This document shows positions 8,312 through 16,331 of a stretch of DNA of 40,489 nucleotides, in pieces. Source of the DNA: Pseudomonadota bacterium. Its GTDB lineage: Bacteria > Desulfobacterota > Desulfobulbia > Desulfobulbales > Desulfocapsaceae. Under the pieces are notes generated by a model, which saw nothing but the letters and a program-made list of their open reading frames with translations, searched no databases and was not told where the DNA came from. Within the stretch, counting starts at the first letter, position 1. Every line of letters begins with the position of its first letter. The translations under genes and the position numbers were made by a program. The stretch covers positions 1-40,489 of the forward strand of contig JAHJLI010000030.1 in assembly GCA_018821785.1 (NCBI GenBank), written 5' to 3'.

Positions 8312-8749
8312 ATGAAAAGATTTTATGTTCTTATTGCCCTCATCTCTCTGACTTTTTCTGTCAATGTTTGGGCTATGCAAGGTATGGAGCATGGCACTGC
8401 ACAGAAAGGGGAGTCGTTTGTCCATGCAGCAATGGTTGATGGAATCCACGCTGAATTTCAGGTAATGGATCTAGCCTCCATGAAGATGACTGACCCGGAA
8501 GGGAAAACCCATCACGTTATGGCATCATTTCTCAAGAATAGTGAAAAAATTATCAAGGCCGCCGGCAAAATAAAACTCATTGCTCCATCGGGTAAAGAAC
8601 AAATCGGTGACATGAAGGACTACGGCAGCGGAGTTTTTGCCGCCAATTTCAAAATAGATGAAAACGGTAAATATGGGGTAATCTGTCTTTTTAAGGACGA
8701 TACCGGTCAGCATACCGTCAAATTCTGGTACGAGCATCATAAAATGTAA
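8312..8749 (+). CDS. Small secreted Met/His-rich protein of the cus cluster
   Basis: A 145-aa protein with a clear Sec signal peptide (1-21, cleavage after VWA). The mature protein begins MQGMEHG and is rich in Met and His (MEHGTAQ, MKMTDPEGKTHHVM, YEHHKM at the C-terminus). The rest looks like an all-beta periplasmic domain, reminiscent of FixH/YtkA- or CopC-like folds, but I cannot place it in a family. A strong Shine-Dalgarno (AAAAGGAG) precedes the ATG. It follows cusA by 140 nt and is closed by an intrinsic terminator. By position and composition it may be a periplasmic Cu/Ag chaperone or sequestering protein, perhaps the functional counterpart of CusF or ZraP. Function inferred only. 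Confidence 0.75.
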   Translation: MKRFYVLIALISLTFSVNVWAMQGMEHGTAQKGESFVHAAMVDGIHAEFQVMDLASMKMTDPEGKTHHVMASFLKNSEKIIKAAGKIKLIAPSGKEQIGDMKDYGSGVFAANFKIDENGKYGVICLFKDDTGQHTVKFWYEHHKM

Positions 8750-8771
8750 CAAATACGAGCTACGGCTTATC

Positions 8772-8816
8772 CCAGAGGCGTTGACCACAAAGTTGCGCTC
8801 TGCGCCTCTGGTTTTT
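8772..8816 (+). terminator. Intrinsic terminator after the small secreted protein gene
   Basis: CCAGAGGCG (8772-8780) pairs with CGCCTCTGG (8803-8811) across a 22-nt loop and is followed immediately by TTTTT. It probably ends the cusCBA transcript or attenuates read-through into the kinase gene 40 nt downstream. Confidence 0.7.
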
Positions 8817-8854
8817 GAATCCACTGCTAATACATTTTTTTATCGAGAATAATC

Positions 8855-10585
8855 ATGCGGGATAATCTGCTCCTCGAAGCCGAAAAAACCTTTAAAATCT
8901 CAAAGCCCGCTTTTTTTCTCCTCTTCACCGCATTGCTCCTCTCGGGCATTCTCGCTGTCGCCACCGTCAATAATATTGATAGAGGACTGCAGCTTATGAA
9001 GCTGTCCTTTCTGCGCCAGGGAACCACTATGATCCAGTCGTTTGAAGCCGGTGCAAGAACTTCTATGCTCTTTCAGAGATCAATGGGACATAATCCTCTT
9101 GTTGATCTGGCAATCGAAATCTTGAAAGACAAGGGTGTAGCCTATATTAGAATTATCGATGAAAAAGATACTATTCTTGTTTCCGAGGGGACTATCCCTC
9201 AGGCCCTGGCAAAAACATCTGCGGATATAAAAAGTGGCATTGTCGAGCCTGTCTCCACGATCAGCTGGAGTGACGGAATTTTTGAGGTAACCAAACAGTT
9301 CATTCCTGTGCAAACGTCGCCGACAGGCATGACCATGATGGAAAAACGTTGGGAGCAATGGCACCAAGCGTATAAGCCAGAAGGCAGGATGTTCATTTCC
9401 GTAGGTTTTTTCACGAGTGAGTTCGAAGCAGCAAGAAAGGGTGATATGTACCACACGCTCTTCATGTTGACGATGCTCATCCTGCTCTTTTTTGCCGGCC
9501 TCTACTTTCTCTATCTCTACCAGAAAATGCGCGTTACCCACGCTACTCTATTGAACACCAGGCTTTATGCCGACAATGTCCTGAAAAGCATTCCCGATGG
9601 CCTCATAACTTTAGATCCAGATAATAAAATCGTTTCATGTAACGAGAATGCGGAAAAACTGCTTGGCAAACCAATGGAAGACATCGCCGGGCAGCCGGTT
9701 TTTAATATCTTCCCGGCATGCCCGCCAGAACTTCTTAAGGGACAAACAAATTCTTTAGAACAAAACGCTGAATGTGCACATGCAAGTGGGGAAATCGTTC
9801 CGGTCAAAGTTGGAAGCGCCCGATTACTGAATCATCTCGATCAATCGATTGGACATATCCTGGTGCTGAGAGATATACGGGAAATACGAAAAATTGAAAT
9901 CCAACTCGAACGCTCAAGAAGGCTTGCAGCCCTTGGGGGGATGGCCGCAGGTATAGCCCACGAGGTGCGCAACCCGCTCGGAACTCTTAGAGGATTTGCA
10001 CAATTCTTTGGCTCTGAAGAGGGCGCCTCCGATGCCTGTAAAAAATATGCCCATTTTATGATAAGTGAAGTTGACAGGCTCAACCAACTTGTCTCTGCGC
10101 TTATGCAGTTTGGCGCTCCCCGTGAACTCATCTTTGAAAAAGTGGATGTTGATGTTTTGTCGGAAAAAATCACTACTCTTCTAGAGAAAGACTTTTCAGA
10201 AAAGGAAATTTCCTATTCATGCCGCAAAGACCAAGGGGTTATTCTCTATGGGGACGCAGATCAGCTCATTCAAGTGATTATCAACCTGCTGAAAAATGGT
10301 ATCCGGGCAACACCCGCAGGTGGAGAAATAACGCTTGAATTTTTGCAATCTGAAGCCTGCTGTCGGATATGTGTGAGCGATTCTGGGAAAGGCATGAGTG
10401 AGAAAACGCAGAGCAGGATGTTTGATCCCTTTTACACCGACAGCAAGGATGGCACAGGGTTGGGGCTTGCGGTATGTCATCAGATAGTAGAACAACATCA
10501 TGGCCACTTCGAGGTAACATCAAGGATCGGAGGGGGAACATCAGTTGCTATCATACTTCCTCGGGAGAAAAACTGTTATGCCTGA
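8855..10585 (+). CDS. Membrane sensor histidine kinase, ZraS/HydH-like
   Basis: A 576-aa inner-membrane kinase. TM1 lies at about 17-39, a periplasmic sensor region at about 40-200, TM2 at about 205-227, a PAS domain at about 235-345, HisKA at about 355-420 with phospho-acceptor His369 in GIAHEVRNPLG, and a HATPase domain at about 460-572 with an N-box (NLLKNGIRATP) and G boxes (DSGKGMS, GTGLGLAV). The architecture matches kinases that pair with sigma-54 response regulators. The last codons overlap the next gene by 8 nt. Location after cusCBA suggests sensing of periplasmic metal (Cu/Ag or Zn) or envelope stress; the ligand is not readable from the sequence. Confidence 0.88.
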   Translation: MRDNLLLEAEKTFKISKPAFFLLFTALLLSGILAVATVNNIDRGLQLMKLSFLRQGTTMIQSFEAGARTSMLFQRSMGHNPLVDLAIEILKDKGVAYIRIIDEKDTILVSEGTIPQALAKTSADIKSGIVEPVSTISWSDGIFEVTKQFIPVQTSPTGMTMMEKRWEQWHQAYKPEGRMFISVGFFTSEFEAARKGDMYHTLFMLTMLILLFFAGLYFLYLYQKMRVTHATLLNTRLYADNVLKSIPDGLITLDPDNKIVSCNENAEKLLGKPMEDIAGQPVFNIFPACPPELLKGQTNSLEQNAECAHASGEIVPVKVGSARLLNHLDQSIGHILVLRDIREIRKIEIQLERSRRLAALGGMAAGIAHEVRNPLGTLRGFAQFFGSEEGASDACKKYAHFMISEVDRLNQLVSALMQFGAPRELIFEKVDVDVLSEKITTLLEKDFSEKEISYSCRKDQGVILYGDADQLIQVIINLLKNGIRATPAGGEITLEFLQSEACCRICVSDSGKGMSEKTQSRMFDPFYTDSKDGTGLGLAVCHQIVEQHHGHFEVTSRIGGGTSVAIILPREKNCYA

Positions 10586-11945
10586 ACAACATGCGGGAAA
10601 GCATGAAATACTACTGGTTGATGATGATCTCGGGCACCGGGTCATGCTGAAACTGAACCTCGAAGCATTGGGCTATTCGGTGACCGACGTAGATGATGGA
10701 GATAAAGTCCTGGATGCTGTGCGCACGTCGATAGTCGATCTTATTCTTTTGGACCTGAAGATGGAAAGAATGGGCGGAATAGAAACCCTTGAGGCCCTGG
10801 CCTCTGCGGGAATAGCTATCCCGACAATCGTCATCACGGCCTTTTCTTCGGTAGAAAGTGTTGTGACAGCCATGAAAAAAGGGGCGTACGATTACGTTAC
10901 CAAGCCGATAGATATCGACAATCTCGCCCATGTGCTAAGGCGGGCCCTCGACCATAACTTACTTCGAGTTGAAAACGACCAGCTTAAAAAACGTTTATCC
11001 GAGCATTACACCTTTGGCAATATCATCGGCAAAAGCCCGGTAATGCAGGAATTGTTCTCCACCCTGGCACTAGTTGCCGACAGCGACGCAACAGTTCTAA
11101 TACGCGGGGAATCGGGAACAGGCAAAGAACTTGTTGCCAACGGTATCCATGAAAACAGCCCTAGAAAGAACGGCCCTTTTATTAAGGTTAACTGCTCGGC
11201 CCTGCACGAAAATCTCCTGGAAAGTGAATTGTTCGGTCATGAAGCAGGGGCCTTCACCGGTGCAAACGTCCGTCGAAAAGGAAGATTCGAGCTCGCCCAT
11301 AACGGCACTCTCTTCCTTGATGTAATAGGTGATATGAGCCTGACGACCCAGGCAAAAATATTACGCGTCATTCAGGAGGGTGAATTTGAAAGACTGGGTG
11401 GAAGCGAAACAATCAAGGTAGATGTAAGGCTTCTTGCCGCTACACATAAAGACCTTGATGCGATGATCAAACAGGAGACCTTCAGGCAGGATCTTTTTTT
11501 TCGTTTGTCTGTCGTGCCTATCAAGCTCCCATCGCTCAAAGAACGGCAGAGCGATATAGCCGAACTGGCAAAGCACTTTCTTGCCCGCTACACCACAAAG
11601 AACAAAAAAAATATCAAGGGATTCCATCCTGAAACCCTGGCCATTTTCCTCCGTTACGATTGGCCCGGAAACATCCGAGAACTGGAGAACACCATCGAAA
11701 GGGCAGTCATTTTGTGTCTTGGCGAACAAATTACTCCACGCGAATTACCCAATCATTTTTTACCGGAACTTGAAGAAAGCATCCATAAAAGCCCTTTCAC
11801 TCCCGGTTTGACCCTGCGCGATATGGAGCGGAAAATGATTCGTTCGATGTTGCAGGAGACAAAAAACAACAAGAGCCTGACTGCAAAAAACCTGGGCATT
11901 GCTCGTCAGACTTTGATTAATAAGCTTAAGGAATATGATCTGTAG
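10578..11945 (+). CDS. Sigma-54 response regulator (ZraR/NtrC type) with a Walker B substitution
   Basis: With ATG 10578 the protein is 455 aa: receiver (about 10-122, phospho-Asp59 in LILLDLKM), AAA+ sigma-54 activator domain (about 145-375) and a C-terminal Fis-type helix-turn-helix (about 415-455). Walker A GESGTGKE, the sigma-54 contact loop GAFTGA and the arginine-rich sensor region are intact. The Walker B motif, normally LFLDEIGD, reads LFLDVIGD: codon 249 (11322-11324) is GTA instead of GAA/GAG. In PspF and NtrC this Glu is needed for ATP hydrolysis, so ATPase and open-complex activity are expected to be impaired. I chose the inner start because an upstream in-frame start would lie well inside the kinase gene. 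It is the likely regulator of the promoter at 1951. Confidence 0.9.
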   Translation: MPEQHAGKHEILLVDDDLGHRVMLKLNLEALGYSVTDVDDGDKVLDAVRTSIVDLILLDLKMERMGGIETLEALASAGIAIPTIVITAFSSVESVVTAMKKGAYDYVTKPIDIDNLAHVLRRALDHNLLRVENDQLKKRLSEHYTFGNIIGKSPVMQELFSTLALVADSDATVLIRGESGTGKELVANGIHENSPRKNGPFIKVNCSALHENLLESELFGHEAGAFTGANVRRKGRFELAHNGTLFLDVIGDMSLTTQAKILRVIQEGEFERLGGSETIKVDVRLLAATHKDLDAMIKQETFRQDLFFRLSVVPIKLPSLKERQSDIAELAKHFLARYTTKNKKNIKGFHPETLAIFLRYDWPGNIRELENTIERAVILCLGEQITPRELPNHFLPELEESIHKSPFTPGLTLRDMERKMIRSMLQETKNNKSLTAKNLGIARQTLINKLKEYDL

Positions 11946-11968
11946 GGCTGGACTAAATTTTCGGCGTT

Positions 11969-12038
11969 CTGATCCAAAGCTCGCGTCCTTCATCTGTAAC
12001 GGCACTGTGCCCGACGATGCTCCTAAATATTGGATCAG
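11969..12038. repeat. 9-bp inverted repeat between convergent genes
   Basis: CTGATCCAA (11969-11977) and TTGGATCAG (12030-12038) are perfect inverted complements 52 nt apart, in the space between the response regulator stop and the convergent MFS gene. No T-run follows. Possibly a weak bidirectional mRNA end. Confidence 0.3.
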
Positions 12039-12138
12039 TCATTCAGAAAGTAATTCTGAGTATAGATTGTTGAATCTAACCTCAATCAAGTCCAGGGTTG
12101 CTCTGTGTTGACCTTCCTGCCGTATATCCCCACTGCAA

Positions 12139-13311
12139 TTACCGGTATACCTCACTCGGGGCAGGTTCCCTCGCTACCTTAATGAAGCCGACGAGAGCGA
12201 TGCTGAGAAGAGGAGCAAGAGCCAGCACCCAGAAGGTTGAATACAGGCCGATATGATCGGCCAGATAACCGGAAAGAGCCGTCCCCAAACCACCGGTCCC
12301 GAAACCGAGGCCCAAAACCAGCCCAGATGCAAGACCCAGATTATTCGGCAAGAGTTCCTGGGCAAGAACGATTGTTACCGAGAAAGATGCCAGCAGGGCC
12401 GCGCCTGAGGCCCCGGCAAGAATCCACAGCCACGGCCCTTCGGCTACCAGCATCGTTGCGGCCAGCACCGGGAAGATCAGAGAACTGCCGATGATGACTA
12501 TCTTCCGGCCGGCTTTGTCGGAGAGGTGTCCGCCATAAAGCCCGGCGACAGCGCCGCAGGCCAGAAAAACTGTCAGGATCAGGCTGCCGGATGCGAGCTG
12601 GATGCCCCGACTTTGAAACAACAAAGGGAGATAGGTTATAGTGCTCATATAGACCCAGGAACGGAGAGTTACGATCAAACACAGGGCGACCAGCCCGCGC
12701 CAGGGAATCCCTGTAGCCTTTTCGGTATCTTTTTGCTGAGCAGTGGCTTTTTGCGGGGTATCTCGGCGAAGAAAATCACCCGAATAGAAGACAATTACCA
12801 GGAACAGCAGCACACCAACAGGAATGAGACTGACGGTGGCATGGAGCCCGATACCGAGCACCAGAAGACTCCCCACGACCGGCCCCAGAGCAAAACCCAG
12901 GTTGCCTCCGGTGGAGAAAATGGCGGCGCCGAGCCCGCGTTGCCTGCCGCTGACCTGATAGACCGCCATCATTGCCCGTGGATGAAATGCGGCGGTACCG
13001 AGGCCGGCCATCCCTACCAGGAGCGCGGCAACGCCATAGCTGGGGGCCCAACCGACCAGGCCCATAGCGACCGCGGTCCAGAGAACACCCACAGGAACAA
13101 ACCAGCCGGTACGAAAACGGTCGGAAACCATGCCAAAGATCGGCTGGATCACCGACGAGGTGAGGTTGAGGATCATCATCATGAGGCCGATTTGAAAATA
13201 GCTCAGTTCAAAAACTTCTTTCAGCCTGGCCATCACCACCGGCAAGGTGCCCTGGCAGGTGTCTACCACGACATGTCCCAGAAAAAGTAACAGCAGGGGT
13301 ATTTTTTCCAT
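12139..13311 (-). CDS. MFS transporter, fosmidomycin-resistance (Fsr) type
   Basis: A 390-aa, 12-TM major facilitator starting at Met MEKIPLLLLFLGHVVVD. The motif GTLPVVMARLKEVFELSY followed by LTSSVIQPIFGMVSDR is characteristic of the Fsr/FosB-like drug-efflux branch. The cytoplasmic loop between TM6 and TM7 is Lys/Gln-rich. An upstream in-frame extension to 13422 lacks homology and reaches almost to the end of the neighbouring RapZ-like gene, so I use the inner Met. It is codirectional with that gene, 114 nt downstream of it. Substrate unknown; fosmidomycin export is only a family label. Confidence 0.85.
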   Translation of the reverse strand: MEKIPLLLLFLGHVVVDTCQGTLPVVMARLKEVFELSYFQIGLMMMILNLTSSVIQPIFGMVSDRFRTGWFVPVGVLWTAVAMGLVGWAPSYGVAALLVGMAGLGTAAFHPRAMMAVYQVSGRQRGLGAAIFSTGGNLGFALGPVVGSLLVLGIGLHATVSLIPVGVLLFLVIVFYSGDFLRRDTPQKATAQQKDTEKATGIPWRGLVALCLIVTLRSWVYMSTITYLPLLFQSRGIQLASGSLILTVFLACGAVAGLYGGHLSDKAGRKIVIIGSSLIFPVLAATMLVAEGPWLWILAGASGAALLASFSVTIVLAQELLPNNLGLASGLVLGLGFGTGGLGTALSGYLADHIGLYSTFWVLALAPLLSIALVGFIKVAREPAPSEVYR

Positions 13312-13425
13312 AGTGATTCGGTTTGAAGAGGTATTCAGCCAGCCTATGCGAAGCCGGCAATCAGGAGGGAACTGTTTTTGTGAGGCGGCCCTTGGGGTGA
13401 TATCCCATACAATTTCTCCCAATTA

Positions 13426-13815
13426 TTAGTCTCTGGCGATATCCTGGTGAAAGACCGTCAGCTGTACCGACTGCTGGGAAAGGAGTGCGGCGATCTTCTC
13501 GGTGACAGCTACCGACCGATGCCGTCCCCCGGTGCAGCCGATGCCGATACGCAAGGTTTTCTTGTCGGCCGCCATGTTCTCTTTGACAAGGAAAAGCAGG
13601 AGGGGTTGGAGATGCTGCCAAAAGGCCAGCCCCGCCTGACTCGCCAGAACGTATTCAGCAACTTCTGAATCCGTGCCGTTTCTCGGCCGCAGTTCTGACA
13701 CCCAATAAGGGTTGGGGAGAAAACGCACGTCCCATAGTTGATTGATACCAACCGGGGTGCCGTATTTGAATCCAAAGGAAAAGAGTATAACTCTTAACTG
13801 CCTTGTCGTATCCAT
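13426..13815 (-). CDS. Stand-alone RapZ C-terminal domain protein
   Basis: A 129-aa protein equivalent to the C-terminal half of RapZ (formerly YvcJ/YhbJ): SFGFKYGTPVG, then DVRFLPNPYWVSELRP, then IGCTGGRHRSVAVTEK. Full-length RapZ (about 285 aa) carries an N-terminal P-loop nucleotide-binding domain, which is absent here; the sequence upstream does not encode it. In E. coli the C-terminal domain binds the small RNA GlmZ and senses glucosamine-6-phosphate, so this protein could be an RNA or metabolite-binding adaptor. The start at 13815 is supported by GGAGGAGG five nt upstream; an alternative GTG lies at 13833. The domain is recognised with confidence; the function is inferred. Confidence 0.85.
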   Translation of the reverse strand: MDTTRQLRVILFSFGFKYGTPVGINQLWDVRFLPNPYWVSELRPRNGTDSEVAEYVLASQAGLAFWQHLQPLLLFLVKENMAADKKTLRIGIGCTGGRHRSVAVTEKIAALLSQQSVQLTVFHQDIARD

Positions 13816-13910
13816 GCCATCCTCCTCCGACACCCTGCTGTCTCCGCTGCCTTGTATTTCTTATATATACCATTTACCAAACCTTGCAAGGTCCAAGCAT
13901 TGGAGAATTA

Positions 13911-14843
13911 TTACTGCTTTGAAACTATCGACCGCACAATCCTCGGCTCAATAACCTTGCGACCAGCGTGGCGAAGGTAGGCAATCGCCGGAAAGCCAAG
14001 GGCAATGACACTATAGATTTCTTCGTCTTCGGGAACCTCCATCTTCTGCCGCATGGCCCTGTTGCGACGCATCGCCTCAACCGCAAAGCCGATGAGGCAG
14101 CTGCCGAGCCCCATGGCATGGGCTGCAAGAAGAATATTCTGGGTGGCAAGAAGCGCATCCTCCGCCGGACAGCTAGCCGTTTTCTTGCCGGTAACCAGGA
14201 TTGCTGCTACAGCCCCGTGGAAGAGCCGGTCCGTCCCCTCTTCCTCCCATTGCCGCAGGGCCTCGCTGACCGAGTCGAAATAGTTGCGATAATAGCGCCC
14301 AAGACTGTCGCCACCGAAAATCTTAACTAGGCCACGAAGCAGCGCATTTGCCGCCATCCGGTTCAATTTCCGGTAATAATCCGACACCCTGTCACCGAGT
14401 GTCAAAATATCCCGGCGACTGGGCAAAATGACAAAATTCCAGCCCTGACTGTTGGTGCCGGAGGGTGCAGTCGTACCGATTTTCACCAGATCGAGGAGCA
14501 TTGCCAGAGGCACGGCCTTCTCCTGATATTGTCGGCAGGAACGCCGGGAGCGCATCAAGGCGACGAGCTCTGGGCCGTTGCTTGTACCCGGGCGCACGAC
14601 CTCCGTTTTTTCCTCCATAGTGGTAAGGCCAAGTAACGAACTCTGCCCCAGAGTCGTGATCGCCCCCTGCGGACAGACCGCCCGGCAATGATCGCAGAGA
14701 AAACAGGCCACACCACTATGCTCCACTACCTCGCCTGTCGCACTGATTACCCGATACGGACAAATGGTCACGCAGAGGCCACAGCCCGTGCATTTTTGTT
14801 TATCGATGATTACCTGTTCCTGCATAATATTTTTACTACCCAT
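13911..14843 (-). CDS. Ferredoxin-nitroreductase fusion protein
   Basis: A 310-aa cytoplasmic flavoprotein. An N-terminal 2x[4Fe-4S] ferredoxin domain (about 10-65: CTGCGLCVTICP and CFLCDHCRAVCP) precedes an FMN-binding nitroreductase domain (about 90-290; RSRRSCRQYQEK, TAPSGTNSQGWNFVIL, then AMGLGSCLIGFA). Such fusions are common in anaerobes and pass electrons from low-potential carriers to an FMN-dependent reduction; the physiological substrate is generally unknown. The start may be Met1 (14843) or Met7 (14825); neither has a good ribosome site. It diverges from the MATE gene across a short spacer. Confidence 0.88.
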   Translation of the reverse strand: MGSKNIMQEQVIIDKQKCTGCGLCVTICPYRVISATGEVVEHSGVACFLCDHCRAVCPQGAITTLGQSSLLGLTTMEEKTEVVRPGTSNGPELVALMRSRRSCRQYQEKAVPLAMLLDLVKIGTTAPSGTNSQGWNFVILPSRRDILTLGDRVSDYYRKLNRMAANALLRGLVKIFGGDSLGRYYRNYFDSVSEALRQWEEEGTDRLFHGAVAAILVTGKKTASCPAEDALLATQNILLAAHAMGLGSCLIGFAVEAMRRNRAMRQKMEVPEDEEIYSVIALGFPAIAYLRHAGRKVIEPRIVRSIVSKQ

Positions 14844-14924
14844 GGAGTTGACGGTGGTGTATGAACACAGTCCTGACTGTGCGTGAATGTTGATCCTTTT
14901 GTAATTGGGAATAGTGCCTCAACC

Positions 14925-16331
14925 ATGATCTTTTTTCTTAAAAACAGGCTACAAAAAAGCCGTTACAGGGAAGTCTTGCGCGTCTGCCTGCCTCTGGTCA
15001 TCAGCCTCTCGGCTACCACCCTGATGGAGTTCACTGACCGGGTTTTTCTTGCCAATTACAGTATTGACTCGATCTCCGCCGCCCTTCCCGCCGGTATTGC
15101 CTCCTATCTCCCCATCGCCTTTTTCGGGGGAGTGGGCGGCTACGCCGGAGTCTTCATCGCCCAGTATACCGGGCGCGGTGATGAAAGGAAGATAGGCTCA
15201 GTGCTGTGGCAGGGGATCCATTTTACCCTTGGCTCCGGCCTTCTTCTCTGGCTGCTCGGGGTCTTTGCAGCGAAACCACTTTTCGCCCTTGCCGGCCACC
15301 CGCCGGGAGTGCAGGAACTCGAAGAGATATATTTTTCCATTCTTTGCAAGGGTGCCATTCTCCACGTGGCGATGGTGACCTTGGCCACCTTTTTCACCGG
15401 CCGAGGTATCACCAGGCCGGTGATGATTATCACTTTTCTCGGGGTTTTTATCAATATCCCCCTCGATTACGCCCTGATCTTCGGCCACTGGGGGATGCCC
15501 GAGCTGGGCATCAAGGGCGCCGCCATCGCCACGGTAGCGGCCTGGGCCGTCAATGTCACCTGTCTTGCCGCTCTGATCTTCACCAAGGCCAACGACAACC
15601 GATTTGGTGTCTTTAAAAGTTTTGACTTCAACCGGGAGATTTTTGCCAGACTCATGCGCTTCGGAGTTCCCGGCTCGCTGCAGTTTACCATGGACATCCT
15701 GGCCTTCACCCTATTTATCCTGCTTGTCGGTCGCATAGGACTTGCCGAGCTGGCGGCAACCAACATCGTCCTTTCTATTAATGCCCTGGCCTTCATGCCC
15801 TCCATGGGAGTCTCCCAGGGCATGAGCATTCTCGTCGGTCAGGCCCTGGGGCGGGGGAAACCCGCCCTAGCCTCGGAATATGTCGCCGGTGGTTGCCATC
15901 TGCTCATGATCTATATCCTGGCAATCGATCTGATCTTCATTTTTGCCCCGGACTTCGTCCTCTCGCCCTTTCTCGCTGCGGGCCAGGGTGTTGCCACCCA
16001 CCAGGCGGTGCTCAACCTCTGCCGACCACTGTTGCACATTGTTGCCGCATACCTGTTTTTCGATGCCCTGTACATGGTCTTTAGCGGCGCCCTGCGCGGT
16101 GCCGGCGACACCCGTTTCATGATGCTGGCCATCGCTGTGGTCTCACCCATCTGTCTGATACTGCCGGTTTATATTGGAGTTGAATATCTGCAGATCCGGG
16201 TAGAAACCGCCTGGCTCGGGGTGCTCTGCTTTGTCACTGTGCTCTTTCTCCTCTCTGCCTGGCGTTTTCGTCGAGGGACCTGGAAGAAGATGCTGGTCAT
16301 TGAGGATGAGACCCAGGCTCGAAGCCTTTGA
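14925..16331 (+). CDS. MATE family multidrug/Na+ efflux transporter
   Basis: A 468-aa polytopic inner-membrane protein (482 aa if a GTG at 14883 is used) with the 12-TM two-bundle layout of MATE (NorM/DinF-like) pumps: LVISLSATTLMEFTDRVF near the N-terminus, GVFINIPLDYALIFG at mid-protein, and PSMGVSQGMSILVGQALGRG opening the second half. It should export cationic compounds using an Na+ or H+ gradient. The inner ATG puts the first amphipathic helix directly at the N-terminus as in the family. Its 3' end overlaps the convergent MFS gene by 35 nt, so the two transcripts would be antisense at their ends. Confidence 0.9.
   Translation: MIFFLKNRLQKSRYREVLRVCLPLVISLSATTLMEFTDRVFLANYSIDSISAALPAGIASYLPIAFFGGVGGYAGVFIAQYTGRGDERKIGSVLWQGIHFTLGSGLLLWLLGVFAAKPLFALAGHPPGVQELEEIYFSILCKGAILHVAMVTLATFFTGRGITRPVMIITFLGVFINIPLDYALIFGHWGMPELGIKGAAIATVAAWAVNVTCLAALIFTKANDNRFGVFKSFDFNREIFARLMRFGVPGSLQFTMDILAFTLFILLVGRIGLAELAATNIVLSINALAFMPSMGVSQGMSILVGQALGRGKPALASEYVAGGCHLLMIYILAIDLIFIFAPDFVLSPFLAAGQGVATHQAVLNLCRPLLHIVAAYLFFDALYMVFSGALRGAGDTRFMMLAIAVVSPICLILPVYIGVEYLQIRVETAWLGVLCFVTVLFLLSAWRFRRGTWKKMLVIEDETQARSL

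Noticed and set aside
12526..13290. 254-codon plus-strand frame opposite the Fsr-like MFS gene
   Set aside because: Composition (Gly, Pro, His, Gln-rich, no hydrophobic core) is typical of antisense translation of a membrane protein.
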